A DNA stretch of 64,000 nucleotides from Paenimyroides baculatum (GTDB lineage: Bacteria > Bacteroidota > Bacteroidia > Flavobacteriales > Flavobacteriaceae), in the NCBI RefSeq assembly GCF_008629655.1, contig NZ_VWSG01000001.1, positions 448,709 to 512,708 on the forward strand, in the 5' to 3' direction. The position numbers and the translations under genes are program-made. Of this stretch, positions 63,862-64,000 are shown piece by piece (the stretch's first letter is position 1; the number at the start of each line of letters is the position of its first letter). The notes beneath the pieces are model-generated. The model worked only from the letters and a program-made list of their open reading frames with translations, ran no database searches and was not told the origin of the DNA.

Positions 63862-64000
63862 TACTTTTGCAACCGCTTTGAGATACAAGTGAAGAAAAGA
63901 AGACAAGTTCATAGACATATTGGATTAACAGAAAAATAAAGAGTAAGAGCTTTTAGGAAACTAAAAGGTCTTAAACGCAACATCAAAAATATAAAAAACA
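63862..64000 (+). promoter_or_regulatory. Strong promoter and leader, probably of an rRNA operon beyond the window
   Basis: TACTTTTG (63862-63869) has a TTTG 19 bases upstream, the ideal -33/-7 spacing, and is followed by GCAACCGCTTT as at 63612. The leader continues with ACAAGTTCATAGACATATTGG and a small hairpin CTTTTAG-GAAA-CTAAAAG near 63952-63970. Such TTCAT.GACATATTGG leaders are typical of rRNA regions in Flavobacteriaceae. No rRNA sequence is inside the window, so the target is inferred. Confidence 0.5.

Overview
The window is about 64 kb of AT-rich chromosomal DNA from a member of the Flavobacteriaceae (Bacteroidota). The evidence is consistent throughout. The -7 promoter element TAnnTTTG recurs upstream of genes, and there are almost no Shine-Dalgarno sequences. 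Type IX secretion and gliding genes (gldJ, porU, porV, and a protein with a type B C-terminal sorting domain) are present. There are many lipoproteins and outer-membrane barrels, an HmuY-type heme locus, and an M1-peptidase/ABC-permease fusion. Genus cannot be fixed from the sequence alone; a Flavobacterium/Myroides-like organism fits.

Layout. 0-8.5 kb: the edge of a Nif3-like gene (minus), a frameshifted PH-like membrane protein, lpxK, a small lipoprotein, a large T9SS-exported surface protein, yebC, two tandem paralogous barrels and gcvT. 8.6-12.6 kb: a copper group with a CopA-type ATPase, an HMA-AraC fusion regulator and a FrnE/DsbA-like oxidoreductase. 12.7-16.9 kb: pyrD, a LysE exporter, HMG-CoA lyase and guaB. 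17-25 kb: the M1/ABC-2 permease fusion with its ATPase, a PLP cysteine synthase-family enzyme and an S9 peptidase. 25-29.2 kb: ybaB, a DUF4369 lipoprotein, rplS, a DUF4184 protein, a TraB/GumN protein and trmD. 29.3-34.1 kb: the most interesting accessory block. It has two small paralogous GKCHL-motif proteins around an AraC regulator, then an MbnP-like lipoprotein, an MbnH/MauG-like di-heme protein and a barrel with a CxxCxC cluster. This is a plausible copper-handling system. 34.1-45.7 kb: a cyclophilin-FKBP fusion, a TPR-AraC membrane regulator, an FMN glutamate-synthase-like protein, a redoxin, a long GAPDH, HtrA, dapF, a GNAT protein and mltG. 45.7-53.2 kb: a heme-uptake locus (hmuS-V-U-T divergent from a TonB receptor and hmuY). 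53.3-63 kb: a lysozyme-like protein, gldJ divergent from porU-porV, cdd and a UDP-glucose dehydrogenase. 63-64 kb: a gene-free, repeat-rich stretch, tRNA-Val(UAC), and what looks like the promoter and leader of an rRNA operon that begins beyond the window.

The window is mostly housekeeping, with two metal themes: copper (8.6-12.6 and 29.3-34.1 kb) and iron/heme (45.7-53.2 kb). Sharp hairpin terminators separate most units and are usually shared by convergent genes. Several starts were moved downstream of the longest open frame because a TAnnTTTG element or a lipobox fixes the true start. At three genes the -7 element ends only four bases before the start codon, which predicts leaderless mRNAs. 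No CRISPR array, prophage, transposase or conjugative element was seen.
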